From: RI-92 sp037384645
Lineage (GTDB): Bacteria > Pseudomonadota > Gammaproteobacteria > UBA6429 > Thiohalophilaceae
Direction of reading: 5' to 3'
NCBI GenBank assembly: GCA_037384645.1
Contig: JARRNT010000055.1
Location: forward strand, 1 to 14,431
Length of the DNA stretch: 14,431 bases
Program-made: the position numbers and the translations under genes
Notes under the pieces: generated by a model
Told to the model about the DNA's origin: nothing
The model's input: the letters and a program-made list of their open reading frames with translations, nothing else
The model's database searches: none
In this document: piece after piece, positions 1 through 7,296 of the stretch
How the letters are laid out: the number at the start of each line of letters is the position of its first letter
How positions within the stretch are numbered: position 1 is the stretch's first letter

Positions 1-1
1 C

Positions 2-124
2 GATAGCACAGCTACTCAGTATACGATTACCTTGCCGAGTGGTACGTATTATTTTTGTATTGCCGCCATCGACAGCAGTGGATATGAAGGGTTGAAATCA
101 AGCGCACTCAAGAAAACACTCTGA
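2..124 (+). CDS. Fibronectin-III-like domain protein, C-terminal fragment (5' end outside window)
   Basis: An open frame enters from the left edge (first whole codon at base 2) and ends at the TGA at 122-124, giving 40 residues. The segment TQYTITLPSGTYYFCIAAID followed by SSGYEG is the last part of a fibronectin-type-III-like beta-sandwich: the 'SGTYYF.IAA.D..G' strand pattern is typical of Fn3 domains in secreted or lipid-anchored bacterial proteins. It closely resembles the C-terminus of the lipoprotein on the opposite strand at 266-667 (TQYKVTLPSGTYDFRIAAVD), so the two are probably paralogues lying tail to tail. Nothing can be said about the N-terminus, signal peptide or promoter. Function is unknown; a surface or periplasmic adhesive or structural role is only an inference from the fold. 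Confidence 0.75.
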   Translation, partial: DSTATQYTITLPSGTYYFCIAAIDSSGYEGLKSSALKKTL

Positions 125-265
125 ACGTAGATTTAAATTATCAAACCCTAAATCCGCGAATTTTTATATTCATGGTTCGGCAGTGTAATTTTGCACTAAG
201 ATAATCGCAAAAGCTTGCAAAAGCCGAGCGATAGCTAGAAAGAACAACTTAACCGAAATAAGCCA

Positions 266-667
266 CTACAGGGTTTCACTTATAGCGGGAGAGAGAAGAC
301 CTGCATAACCATTGGTATCGACGGCGGCAATACGAAAATCATACGTACCTGATGGTAATGTGACTTTATATTGCGTGGTAGTGCCACCAGAGATTTTGAT
401 TACATGCGGTATGCTTGTAGCACTCGAACTATAATAAAGCCGGTATCCGCTGATAGCGCTTAAAGACACAGCATTTCCATCTGCCCAGGTGGTGGGTGCA
501 CTCCAGTGCAAAGTCACCGAACCGTATGTAATTGGCGTAGCACTATCCCCTCCACCAGTACTGGTAGCTCCTCCACTGGAGATAGCGGAACTCCCACCGC
601 CACCGCCGCAGGCGGAAGTTGTAATTGCAATAATGGCAAACAACAGCAGATTTCTTGTTAATCCCAT
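266..667 (-). CDS. Fn3-like domain lipoprotein, 133 aa
   Basis: The N-terminus is a lipoprotein signal peptide: basic start (MGLTR), hydrophobic core LLLFAIIAI, and lipobox TSAC with Cys20 as the lipidation site. A Gly/Ser-rich flexible linker (residues 21-42) follows, then one Fn3-like domain (about 47-133; GSVTLHWSAPT, ISGYRLYY, SGTYDFRIAAVD). The mature protein should be anchored to the inner or outer membrane through Cys20; the residue after Cys is Gly, not the Asp inner-membrane retention signal of enteric bacteria, so the outer membrane is more likely. The start is supported by an AGGA ribosome site 6 nt upstream. The gene is preceded by a perfect CRP-type operator and a plausible -10 box. 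It lies downstream of the mqo-like gene on the same strand, but 181 nt away and with its own promoter. Biochemical function is unknown. It is convergent with a paralogous domain at 2-124. Confidence 0.85.
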   Translation of the reverse strand: MGLTRNLLLFAIIAITTSACGGGGGSSAISSGGATSTGGGDSATPITYGSVTLHWSAPTTWADGNAVSLSAISGYRLYYSSSATSIPHVIKISGGTTTQYKVTLPSGTYDFRIAAVDTNGYAGLLSPAISETL

Positions 668-716
668 CCCGATCCTGTCCTTGTGATGCGTTCGCGGTAA
701 TTTGGAATGGGCACAA

Positions 717-722
717 AGTATA
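717..722 (-). promoter_or_regulatory. Putative -10 box of the lipoprotein promoter
   Basis: Read on the minus strand the hexamer is TATACT (5 of 6 to TATAAT). No good -35 hexamer stands 17 nt upstream. The CRP-type operator occupies that place instead, as expected of an activator-dependent (class II) promoter. Transcription would begin near 708-710, giving a leader of about 40 nt before the ATG at 667. Confidence 0.5.
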
Positions 723-741
723 TGATATGTAATAAAAAGCT

Positions 742-757
742 TGTGATTAAAATCACA
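742..757 (-). promoter_or_regulatory. CRP/Vfr-type operator TGTGA-N6-TCACA
   Basis: The sequence TGTGATTAAAATCACA matches the CRP core consensus TGTGA-N6-TCACA in all ten defined positions. It is the centre of an 18-bp perfect palindrome (741-758). Its centre at 749.5 lies about 40 nt upstream of the start point predicted from the -10 box at 717-722, close to the class II activator position (-41.5). CRP is favoured over FNR because the half-sites are TGTGA rather than TTGAT. The likely target is the lipoprotein gene at 266-667. Confidence 0.7.
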
Positions 758-791
758 ATTTCGATCTTTGCCTAAATTCTGTACAAGTCTG

Positions 792-805
792 CGATTTCGA
801 AATCG
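792..805. repeat. 14-bp perfect palindrome CGATTTCGAAATCG
   Basis: A self-complementary 14-mer lies in the 181-bp gap between the mqo-like stop (849) and the lipoprotein start (667), about 35 bp upstream of the CRP-type operator. It has no loop and no T-run on either side, so it is a poor terminator. It could be a second operator for the lipoprotein promoter or chance; no known regulator's site is recognised. Confidence 0.4.
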
Positions 806-848
806 ATGCGTTATGCCCTGTTTGTGTTATGGCCAGCGTATTGAACTG

Positions 849-2171
849 TCATATTTGTTTGAGCTCACGGGTGATGGCTGTTTCATCAACACGACAATCC
901 ATGTGTGCCGCAATAATGTGCAAATCCTGTTCGGCGTTTTGCAGGCAACTGGTCGCACCTGGCGAAGGGGTCATGTTGAATATGATGCCATTGCCGGGGT
1001 TGATCTTGGCTTCGCCCAGATGCAACTTGCGCTGGTTTTTATCAATCATGACGGGACGAATACCCCCGATGCGTTTGGCAAAGGTAAGATCTTCCAGCTG
1101 CAAGGTGGGCACAATTTTGCGCGCATCCTTGAGGAAAAGCCGCTGACGAATATAGGGCACTTCGAACATAAAATTTTTCAGGATATAGTTCCGAATCTCC
1201 CTGACCTTTACCAGGTCCCACATGGTCCCCATGACACCGCTGTCCAGGCTGAATAACCTGATAAAATCCATGACCGTCCGATAATTGTGTCGCTCCAGCA
1301 TCGGCAGGATCAATGCCGTCGGACCAAAGCGGGTCTTGCCCCGCACCAGCAGATCCGGATCTCCATGGATAGCGGCAAAAGGCAATTTGTCATTCTGGAC
1401 AGTGTACACCTTGCCATTGAGGATATCCGGCGCATAGTAAAAACTACCTGCCACGGGTAAACACGCATATTCTTTTCCGTAACCGAGACTTTGCGCGAAA
1501 AGCAGACTGTGCCCACTGGCAGACACGACAACGAATTTTGCATCCAGTGGCGCCCGATTCGTTTGCACCCGATGCAGCTTTTCGCTTTCGCGAATGTAAT
1601 TGACCCGCGTATTCAGGTAGACCGTAACATTCTTGTCAGGCACCTGTTTGGCCTGAGCAACAAACGAATCAGCCAGGGCATGGAAATTTACTGCGCTGTA
1701 ATCATCTTCCACCCCGAGGGCCAGGATCCGTTCATTGCGGCCCCATACGACATTGGGTTCAATCCTGCTGATACCGTCGGCATCCCAGCATCGCATTTTC
1801 TCGTAATGCGGATGGAAACTTTCGTATCTTTTTTGTAATAACTCGCACTCCCGTTCACCAACACCCAGCACCATCTTGGAATATTTGTACAGGATATGTT
1901 CTGAACTGGGGAGCTGCCGCGCATAGTTAACCACCATATTGGCGGCGGCCTTGACCTTTTGCGCCTTTTCCAGCGTGTAATTGGTTTCAATGTCACCACA
2001 ATGCAAGGTCTGACTATTATTACGACCATGCGTATTGAGCGATGCCAGGCTGCTATATTTTTCGACCAGCGCTATATCTTTGAGATCCGTATAGCGCGCA
2101 AGCATATACAACAGGGCGCAACCGGAAATTCCTCCACCAACGATAATGACATCGTGCTGACGTGCCTGCAT
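849..2171 (-). CDS. mqo: Malate:quinone oxidoreductase-like FAD-dependent oxidoreductase, 440 aa
   Basis: A DAO/MQO-type flavoprotein. The N-terminal Rossmann fold has the FAD-binding GGGISG loop (residues 12-17) and an acidic residue at the end of strand 2 (LVEKY). The segment RNNSQTLHCGDIETNY parallels the NN...H....NYT signature of malate:quinone oxidoreductases, and the C-terminal TPSPGATS parallels the 'SPGAS' motif near the MQO C-terminus. Known MQOs oxidise malate to oxaloacetate and reduce quinone at the inner face of the cytoplasmic membrane. At 440 residues this is shorter than the roughly 490-550 residue E. coli-type enzyme and nearer in size to the epsilonproteobacterial form, so substrate identity is less certain. 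There is no signal peptide or TM segment, consistent with a peripheral membrane enzyme. It is the third gene of a minus-strand series after aroC and an MFS gene, 87 nt downstream of the latter, so it may have its own promoter. A related 2-hydroxyacid dehydrogenase is the main alternative. Confidence 0.75.
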   Translation of the reverse strand: MQARQHDVIIVGGGISGCALLYMLARYTDLKDIALVEKYSSLASLNTHGRNNSQTLHCGDIETNYTLEKAQKVKAAANMVVNYARQLPSSEHILYKYSKMVLGVGERECELLQKRYESFHPHYEKMRCWDADGISRIEPNVVWGRNERILALGVEDDYSAVNFHALADSFVAQAKQVPDKNVTVYLNTRVNYIRESEKLHRVQTNRAPLDAKFVVVSASGHSLLFAQSLGYGKEYACLPVAGSFYYAPDILNGKVYTVQNDKLPFAAIHGDPDLLVRGKTRFGPTALILPMLERHNYRTVMDFIRLFSLDSGVMGTMWDLVKVREIRNYILKNFMFEVPYIRQRLFLKDARKIVPTLQLEDLTFAKRIGGIRPVMIDKNQRKLHLGEAKINPGNGIIFNMTPSPGATSCLQNAEQDLHIIAAHMDCRVDETAITRELKQI

Positions 2172-2258
2172 AATTTCCCGCTCTCAATCGGTTTTAACTA
2201 CTCACCAGGATGCCGTATTTTACAGACATATCCAGTCACGCAAAAAGTCTAGCAGAAC

Positions 2259-3413
2259 TTAAACCGCTTCGAATTTCACATAGCGGTAGGCCAGGATGAA
2301 ACCCAGAAGGCTAAACAGCACTGAAATAGCAAATACCGCGGGTCGGCCAATATGATCCCAGGCCAGACCGCTGTATAAACTGCCCACCGCTCCGCCGGCG
2401 CCAAAACTCAGACTGCTGTATAGCGCCTGCCCTTTACCCTGATGTTTGCCACGAAACAGTTGATGTATCAGTCCTATCGCGGTGGCATGATAAACACCAA
2501 AGGTAATAGCATGTAACAACTGGGCAACCAGCATTACCGATAAAAATTGCGGGAACAGCGCAACCAGTAGCCAGCGTACTGCCGCCATGGCCAGGCTAAA
2601 CATAAGTAAACTGCGCAGGCTGTAAAGCTGAAACAGGCGTTGCATGATCATGAATATGCCAATTTCCGCGATAACGCCCAGCGCCCACAGCCAGCCAATC
2701 GCAGCCACGCTATAGTGATAACTCTCCATGTAGCGCGAATAAATCGCATAATACGGACCATGACTGACCTGCATGCAAAAACATGCTGCCAACAGACCAA
2801 TTACATGCCGCTTACGCAACAGGCTGGTTATGGATTCATGTTCAATATGCACGGGCCGGGAGACATCGTCCGGCACGAGCAGACTCATTACCCAGATTCC
2901 AGCCAGTAACGACAGGACAAATACCGGCAGGTGTAGAATCGAAATATGTTCGAAGGCATAACCCAGGCCAACAACGGCCAGCACAAACCCGATTGAACCC
3001 CATAGACGTATTTCGCTATAGCGATGCGACGCCTCGCCCAGATGGCTAAGGGTTGTTGCCTCAAATTGCGGTAACGCGGCGTTCCAGAAAAAACTGAATA
3101 ACAGCATGATCAGGATCATCCACCAATAGGAATGATCCAGGAGAATGCCGGCATAGATAAACGCCGCCAGCAAACAACCGGTGCGCACGACCAGCATGCG
3201 ACGACCGGTATGATCCGCCACATAACCCCATACATTCGGGGCAACCACACGCGTCACCATTAATATTGCGATAAAGACACCGGTCTGGGTTGCGGTATAG
3301 CTCAGCGCCTTGAGATAAAGGTTCCAGAACGGCACGATGGCGCCGAGACTGGCAAAATAGAAAAAATAAAAACCCGACAAGCGCCAGTATGGCGTGGGCT
3401 GGGTCCGTGCCAT
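2259..3413 (-). CDS. MFS transporter, HcaT-like (PPP family), 384 aa
   Basis: A 12-helix major facilitator protein with almost no soluble regions. The N-terminal sequence with FYFFYFASLGAIVPFWNLYL, the loop 2-3 'motif A' GYVADHTGRR (63-72) and the SEIRLWGSIGF segment (about 133-143) are characteristic of the MFS_1-like/nucleoside symporter group that includes E. coli HcaT (3-phenylpropionate permease). The protein should be a proton-coupled importer in the inner membrane. The substrate cannot be read from the sequence, and many family members in organisms lacking phenylpropionate catabolism are uncharacterised. The start codon lies only 7 nt after the aroC stop, so the two genes are almost certainly cotranscribed. 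Length is normal for the family (about 380 aa). Confidence 0.85.
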   Translation of the reverse strand: MARTQPTPYWRLSGFYFFYFASLGAIVPFWNLYLKALSYTATQTGVFIAILMVTRVVAPNVWGYVADHTGRRMLVVRTGCLLAAFIYAGILLDHSYWWMILIMLLFSFFWNAALPQFEATTLSHLGEASHRYSEIRLWGSIGFVLAVVGLGYAFEHISILHLPVFVLSLLAGIWVMSLLVPDDVSRPVHIEHESITSLLRKRHVIGLLAACFCMQVSHGPYYAIYSRYMESYHYSVAAIGWLWALGVIAEIGIFMIMQRLFQLYSLRSLLMFSLAMAAVRWLLVALFPQFLSVMLVAQLLHAITFGVYHATAIGLIHQLFRGKHQGKGQALYSSLSFGAGGAVGSLYSGLAWDHIGRPAVFAISVLFSLLGFILAYRYVKFEAV

Positions 3414-3420
3414 TCAGCAG

Positions 3421-4521
3421 CTAGTCCGTGCTGGCTGGAATAACGGGTGTTGTCACATTGACATCCATGTTTTGCGCCCGATGACGCAGGACATGATCCA
3501 TCAGCACGATGGCAAGCATTGCCTCGGCAATCGGGGTGGCACGGATACCAACACAAGGGTCATGACGACCGGTCGTGACCACCTCAACTGGCTCACCGTC
3601 GAGATTAATGCTTCTGCCAGGCAGGCGAATACTGGAAGTAGGTTTGAGCGCCATGCTGACGACAATGTCCTGACCGGATGAGATACCGCCCAGCACACCG
3701 CCGGCGTGGTTAGATAAAAATCCCCGGGGAGTCAGCTCGTCCCGGTGCTCGGTACCTTTTTGTTCAATACTGGCAAAACCGGCACCGATTTCCACACCCT
3801 TGACGGCATTGATACACATCATGGCATGAGCAATATCCGCATCCAGACGATCGAAAACGGGTTCACCCAGCCCCGGCATCACGCCACTGGCAACCACGTT
3901 GATGCGGGCACCGATGGAATTGCCCTCCTTGCGCAACGCGTCCATGTAAGCCTCGAGCTCCGGCACCTTGGCCGCATCTGGAAAAAAGAACGGATTTTGC
4001 TCCACCGCATTCCAGTCAAACTGCTCGTGGTGGATCGGCCCTAATTGCGCCATGTAACCCCGAATCATGATGCCATAACGTTGCTTGAGATATTTTTTGG
4101 CGATACCACCGGCCGCCACCCGCATTGCGGTCTCACGTGCGGAAGAGCGCCCGCCACCACGGTAATCCCGCAGTCCGTATTTATGCAGATAGGTATAATC
4201 CGCATGCCCGGGGCGAAACCGATCCAAAATATTGGAATAATCCTTGGATCGCTGATCAGTATTACGAATCAGGAGGGCAATCGGCGTCCCAGTGGTTCTG
4301 CCATCAAATACCCCCGACAGGATTTCGACTTCATCGTCCTCTCGACGTTGGGTAGTGTGACGGGTTTTACCTGGCTTACGCCGATCCAGGTCGTGCTGCA
4401 GGTCCGCTGCCGATAATGGCATACCTGGCGGACAACCATCGACAATACAACCAATAGCCGGGCCATGGCTTTCACCAAAACTCGTGACAGTAAATATTTT
4501 TCCAATGCTACTTCCAGACAT
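3421..4521 (-). CDS. aroC: Chorismate synthase, 366 aa
   Basis: Catalyses the last step of the shikimate pathway, the FMNH2-dependent 1,4-elimination of phosphate from EPSP to give chorismate, precursor of aromatic amino acids, folate and quinones. All three family signatures are present: FGESHGPAIGCIVDGCPPG (15-33), RGGGRSSARETAMRVAAG near residue 130, and RHDPCVGIRATPIAE near the C-terminus. The DLQHDLDRRKPG and RPGHADYTY segments match the E. coli enzyme almost residue for residue. The ATG at 4521 (MSGSSIGKIF) is chosen because it aligns with the usual N-terminus and length (E. coli 361 aa). The frame remains open upstream to a GTG at 4617, but the 32 extra residues are unlike the family and that GTG lies in the left arm of a palindrome. 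The enzyme should be a cytoplasmic homotetramer. aroC heads a minus-strand unit with the MFS gene; its promoter should lie in 4522-4738. Confidence 0.97.
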   Translation of the reverse strand: MSGSSIGKIFTVTSFGESHGPAIGCIVDGCPPGMPLSAADLQHDLDRRKPGKTRHTTQRREDDEVEILSGVFDGRTTGTPIALLIRNTDQRSKDYSNILDRFRPGHADYTYLHKYGLRDYRGGGRSSARETAMRVAAGGIAKKYLKQRYGIMIRGYMAQLGPIHHEQFDWNAVEQNPFFFPDAAKVPELEAYMDALRKEGNSIGARINVVASGVMPGLGEPVFDRLDADIAHAMMCINAVKGVEIGAGFASIEQKGTEHRDELTPRGFLSNHAGGVLGGISSGQDIVVSMALKPTSSIRLPGRSINLDGEPVEVVTTGRHDPCVGIRATPIAEAMLAIVLMDHVLRHRAQNMDVNVTTPVIPASTD

Positions 4522-4608
4522 AGCTGGGTATTGTACTGTGTCCGTAAGTCGCCGTCTTGTCGAGAAATTCGACAGCTCCGACTGAAATATGCCCAGTTTA
4601 GCCGAAAT

Positions 4609-4654
4609 AATCCCCACTTGAATATTAACAATAGCTAATATTCAAGTGGGGATT
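4609..4654. repeat. Perfect 19-bp inverted repeat with 8-nt spacer between divergent genes
   Basis: The left arm 4609-4627 (AATCCCCACTTGAATATTA) and right arm 4636-4654 are exact reverse complements around the spacer ACAATAGC. The arms are GC-rich at their outer ends and AT-rich inward. The repeat is centred almost midway between the aroC start (4521) and the GGDEF-EAL start (4739), about 110 nt from each. No T-run follows on either strand, and a terminator would be misplaced between divergent genes. It therefore looks more like an operator or a cruciform/leader hairpin acting on both promoters, or the scar of a small palindromic element. Confidence 0.85.
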
Positions 4655-4718
4655 GTGTTAATTTCCCGATATTCAATAAATGTCACGCCAGGCTGGCCGA
4701 TAAATCAGGGATTAGCGC

Positions 4719-4725
4719 CAGGAGG
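4719..4725 (+). promoter_or_regulatory. Ribosome binding site CAGGAGG of the GGDEF-EAL gene
   Basis: A strong Shine-Dalgarno (AGGAGG) ends 13 nt before the ATG at 4739. The spacing is somewhat long, but it is the only good ribosome site near the start, and it favours the ATG at 4739 over the in-frame GTG at 4646 inside the palindrome. Confidence 0.6.
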
Positions 4726-4738
4726 TTTGGCCGTACGT

Positions 4739-7150
4739 ATGCAGTTAAAACAATTATTAACAACAAATCGAACAAAACTCGTTATTTACCTGTGCACTGC
4801 TTTCATCCTGGCTGCACTACTCCTCATACTAATTAATAGCACATTGGTCATCGACCACAGTCGCCACCAGATTGAGAATGTTGTCCTCAATCACCAGCAA
4901 AAATCCACCTTGTTGTCGCAAATGCGAACCATAGCCAACGAGCGCGCTGCAAGTCTGCAAAAAATGTTGCTGGACAAGGATCCTATTTCTGTGAGTGAAG
5001 AGCTGGCCCACTTTAATCAGCTAGCGGGAAAATACATGATCGTCTGGCACGCATTATTGAAATTACCACGCAGCGAGGCAGAAGCGAGGATTATCAAAAG
5101 ACTGACGCAGCTTATAAATATAAACGGTAAACGGCAAAGTCATGTCAGCGAGCTAATCCATAACCAACAATACGAGCAGGCCCGCGAGGAGCTATTGCAC
5201 TACGTCCTACCCGCAAAATCAAAGGCCTTTGCCCTCACCGAACAATTCAACCAGCTGCAGGAAAATGCATCACAACATGCCGTAAAAAGTGCACAAAGTA
5301 TTTATAAACATATCCTGGTATACATGTTAGGTCTGGCAGTCGTTATCTTTATCGTTCTCATATATCTCGTCTCTAAAGTCAGTAGTCGCCTGCATAAAAA
5401 CGAAGATGATATTCATTTCGAAAAGGAACGCTCAATTACAGCCCTGGATTCTATTGCCGATGCCGTCATCACTACCGATGCTGAAGGTAATATCGATCAA
5501 TTAAATCAGGCTGCCATGCTCATGTTTGGCGAAAATGTCGAAAAGGCTTTTGGCAAACCGTTAAACACTTATATTCAATTCAAAACACCCCTGCCAGGAA
5601 TATTAATGGATAATCCGGCAAAACAGGTCATCGAATCTGGCGAAGGTATTCTGCTATTCGACAATATTTATCTGGCACTCAGGGAAAACGAGGAAATCAT
5701 CATCGAGCTGAGTGTTGCGCCCATTCTGAATCGGGAGAAAAACATTATCGGCGCGGTGCTGGTCATCAAGGATATTAGCGAAATGCGCGCCCTGACTAAC
5801 AAGCTTGCCCACCAGGCGAGACACGACAGCCTGACAGGACTGCTCAATCGGAGAGAATTCGAAAACCGGCTGGAACAGACCATTACAGAAATACGACGTT
5901 ACCCGGAAGAACAGGCCTGGTTTTGTTATCTCGACCTGGATCAGTTCAAGATCATCAATGACACCTGTGGCCACCTGGCCGGCGATGAATTGCTGAAGCA
6001 GATCGCGCATAAAATCATCAGCATCACCCGCGACGTCGATCATATAGGACGCATGGGTGGCGATGAGTTCACGATCGTCCTGAAGCGCTGCAATGAGGAA
6101 ACAGCAACCAAGATCATGGAGAGAATCCGCAATGAACTTCACGATATGCGATTCTGCTGGGACAACAAATGCTTCACCTTCACAGTCAGCATTGGCATCG
6201 TGGGAATCACCGCGCAAAGCGGCAATGCTTATGATGTGTTAAAGGCCGCAGATACCGCCTGTTATATCGCAAAAGAATCTGGTCGTAACCGCATTCACCT
6301 GTTTAACGAAGACGACAAGATTTTTGCACAACGCCAGGGCGAGATGGAATGGGTGCATCGAATCTATCGTGCCATTGAGACTGGTCAGTTCGTGCTGTTC
6401 TACCAGGAAATCAAGGCTCTGGAGCATAATAAAGCTAATAAGCAAAATACAGGCATCCTGCATGGTGAGTTGCTGATACGTATGCTGGATGATGATGGGA
6501 ATCTCGTTCCGCCTTACGCATTTATTCCTGCAGCAGAACGCTACAACCTGATGTCTGAAGTCGATCGACATGTTGTACACCTGGCACTAAATACCATCAG
6601 CCGCTACTACCATAACCCAATGGTGCGCAATGGTATGTTTGCCATCAACCTGTCCGCACAATCTCTCAGTGATGATGAGTTTCTCAACTTTGTCCAGTTA
6701 CAGCTTGCGACCACCAAGGTACACCCCAGCAACCTGTGTTTTGAAATCACCGAAACAGCTGCCATTTCCAATCTGGTCAAAGCAACCCAGTTTATTACGA
6801 CACTGAAAGAAAAAGGCTGTTATTTCGCGCTGGATGATTTTGGCAGTGGCCTGAGTTCATTTGCCTATTTAAAAAACCTGCCCGTCGATTTCATTAAAAT
6901 CGATGGCGGATTTATCAAAGGCATGCTCACCAGCGCACTGGATCACGCGCTGGTGAGTTCAGTCAATCAGATTGGTCACGTGGTTGGGATACACACTATC
7001 GCCGAATTCGTCGAGACCCAGGAAATAGAAGAGCGTTTAATCAAGCTGGGTATCGATTATGCTCAGGGATACGGTGTTGCCAGGCCTGAGCCCTTTAACT
7101 CCCTGCTTAACAAGGCGCAGGCGCGCCATGAAAATTCAGAAGCGGGTTAA
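4739..7150 (+). CDS. Membrane 4HB-PAS-GGDEF-EAL cyclic-di-GMP synthase/phosphodiesterase, 803 aa
   Basis: Domain order: TM1 (about 13-36); a periplasmic helical region (37-188) resembling the four-helix-bundle MCP sensor type; TM2 (about 191-215); PAS (about 230-340; LDSIADAVITTDAEG); GGDEF (about 355-520); EAL (about 540-795). The diguanylate cyclase motif is an intact GGDEF (440-444), and RDVD five residues before it is a proper RxxD inhibitory I-site, so the cyclase should be active and product-inhibited. The EAL motif reads ELL (starting at 577), but the other metal and catalytic residues are present: FAINLSAQ, FEITET, DDFGSG (699-704), IKID and EFVET. Phosphodiesterase activity is therefore plausible. 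The protein would couple a periplasmic signal to c-di-GMP level, hence motility or biofilm. The start is the ATG after AGGAGG; a GTG at 4646 would add 31 implausible residues. It lies alone on the plus strand between prmB and aroC, divergent from aroC and convergent with prmB. Confidence 0.93.
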   Translation: MQLKQLLTTNRTKLVIYLCTAFILAALLLILINSTLVIDHSRHQIENVVLNHQQKSTLLSQMRTIANERAASLQKMLLDKDPISVSEELAHFNQLAGKYMIVWHALLKLPRSEAEARIIKRLTQLININGKRQSHVSELIHNQQYEQAREELLHYVLPAKSKAFALTEQFNQLQENASQHAVKSAQSIYKHILVYMLGLAVVIFIVLIYLVSKVSSRLHKNEDDIHFEKERSITALDSIADAVITTDAEGNIDQLNQAAMLMFGENVEKAFGKPLNTYIQFKTPLPGILMDNPAKQVIESGEGILLFDNIYLALRENEEIIIELSVAPILNREKNIIGAVLVIKDISEMRALTNKLAHQARHDSLTGLLNRREFENRLEQTITEIRRYPEEQAWFCYLDLDQFKIINDTCGHLAGDELLKQIAHKIISITRDVDHIGRMGGDEFTIVLKRCNEETATKIMERIRNELHDMRFCWDNKCFTFTVSIGIVGITAQSGNAYDVLKAADTACYIAKESGRNRIHLFNEDDKIFAQRQGEMEWVHRIYRAIETGQFVLFYQEIKALEHNKANKQNTGILHGELLIRMLDDDGNLVPPYAFIPAAERYNLMSEVDRHVVHLALNTISRYYHNPMVRNGMFAINLSAQSLSDDEFLNFVQLQLATTKVHPSNLCFEITETAAISNLVKATQFITTLKEKGCYFALDDFGSGLSSFAYLKNLPVDFIKIDGGFIKGMLTSALDHALVSSVNQIGHVVGIHTIAEFVETQEIEERLIKLGIDYAQGYGVARPEPFNSLLNKAQARHENSEAG

Positions 7151-7296
7151 TCTTACTCTTCGACTTCCGGCCCCAGCGCCAGTCATCACTAATCAGATTT
7201 AACAGGTCCCGCAATTACAGAGCAAAGTTCTTCGATTTCGAATCAAGCCTGTTAGCCAAATCAACGCAGGCCTCCGGGGGAGCGTGAACGCTTAAA

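Noticed and set aside
207..224. Two copies of GCAAAAGC ten bases apart
   Set aside because: Only two 8-bp copies; no array or regulatory pattern.
768..1256. 162-codon plus-strand frame opposite the mqo-like gene
   Set aside because: It mirrors the coding sequence of a recognised family on the other strand and its translation has no domain-like pattern.
4558..4574. TGTCGA-GAAAT-TCGACA hairpin in the aroC leader, considered as a LexA-type box
   Set aside because: Spacing does not fit CTGT-N8-ACAG, and a 6-bp stem is expected by chance in a window of this size.
4522..4617. Longer aroC reading frame starting at a GTG at 4617
   Set aside because: The 32 extra residues do not resemble any chorismate synthase N-terminus, and the GTG lies in the left arm of the palindrome; the ATG at 4521 gives the usual protein.
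4646..4738. GTG start at 4646 for the GGDEF-EAL protein
   Set aside because: It lies in the palindrome arm without a ribosome site; AGGAGG at 4720-4725 and a normal N-terminal TM support the ATG at 4739.
7231..7242. TTCGATTTCGAA, partly shared with the palindrome at 792-805
   Set aside because: A shared 10-mer is expected by chance many times in a 14-kb window.
7200..7254. 7-bp inverted repeat TAACAGG...CCTGTTA enclosing a small palindrome between convergent genes
   Set aside because: Arms are short and 41 nt apart, with no T-run; too weak to call a bidirectional terminator.
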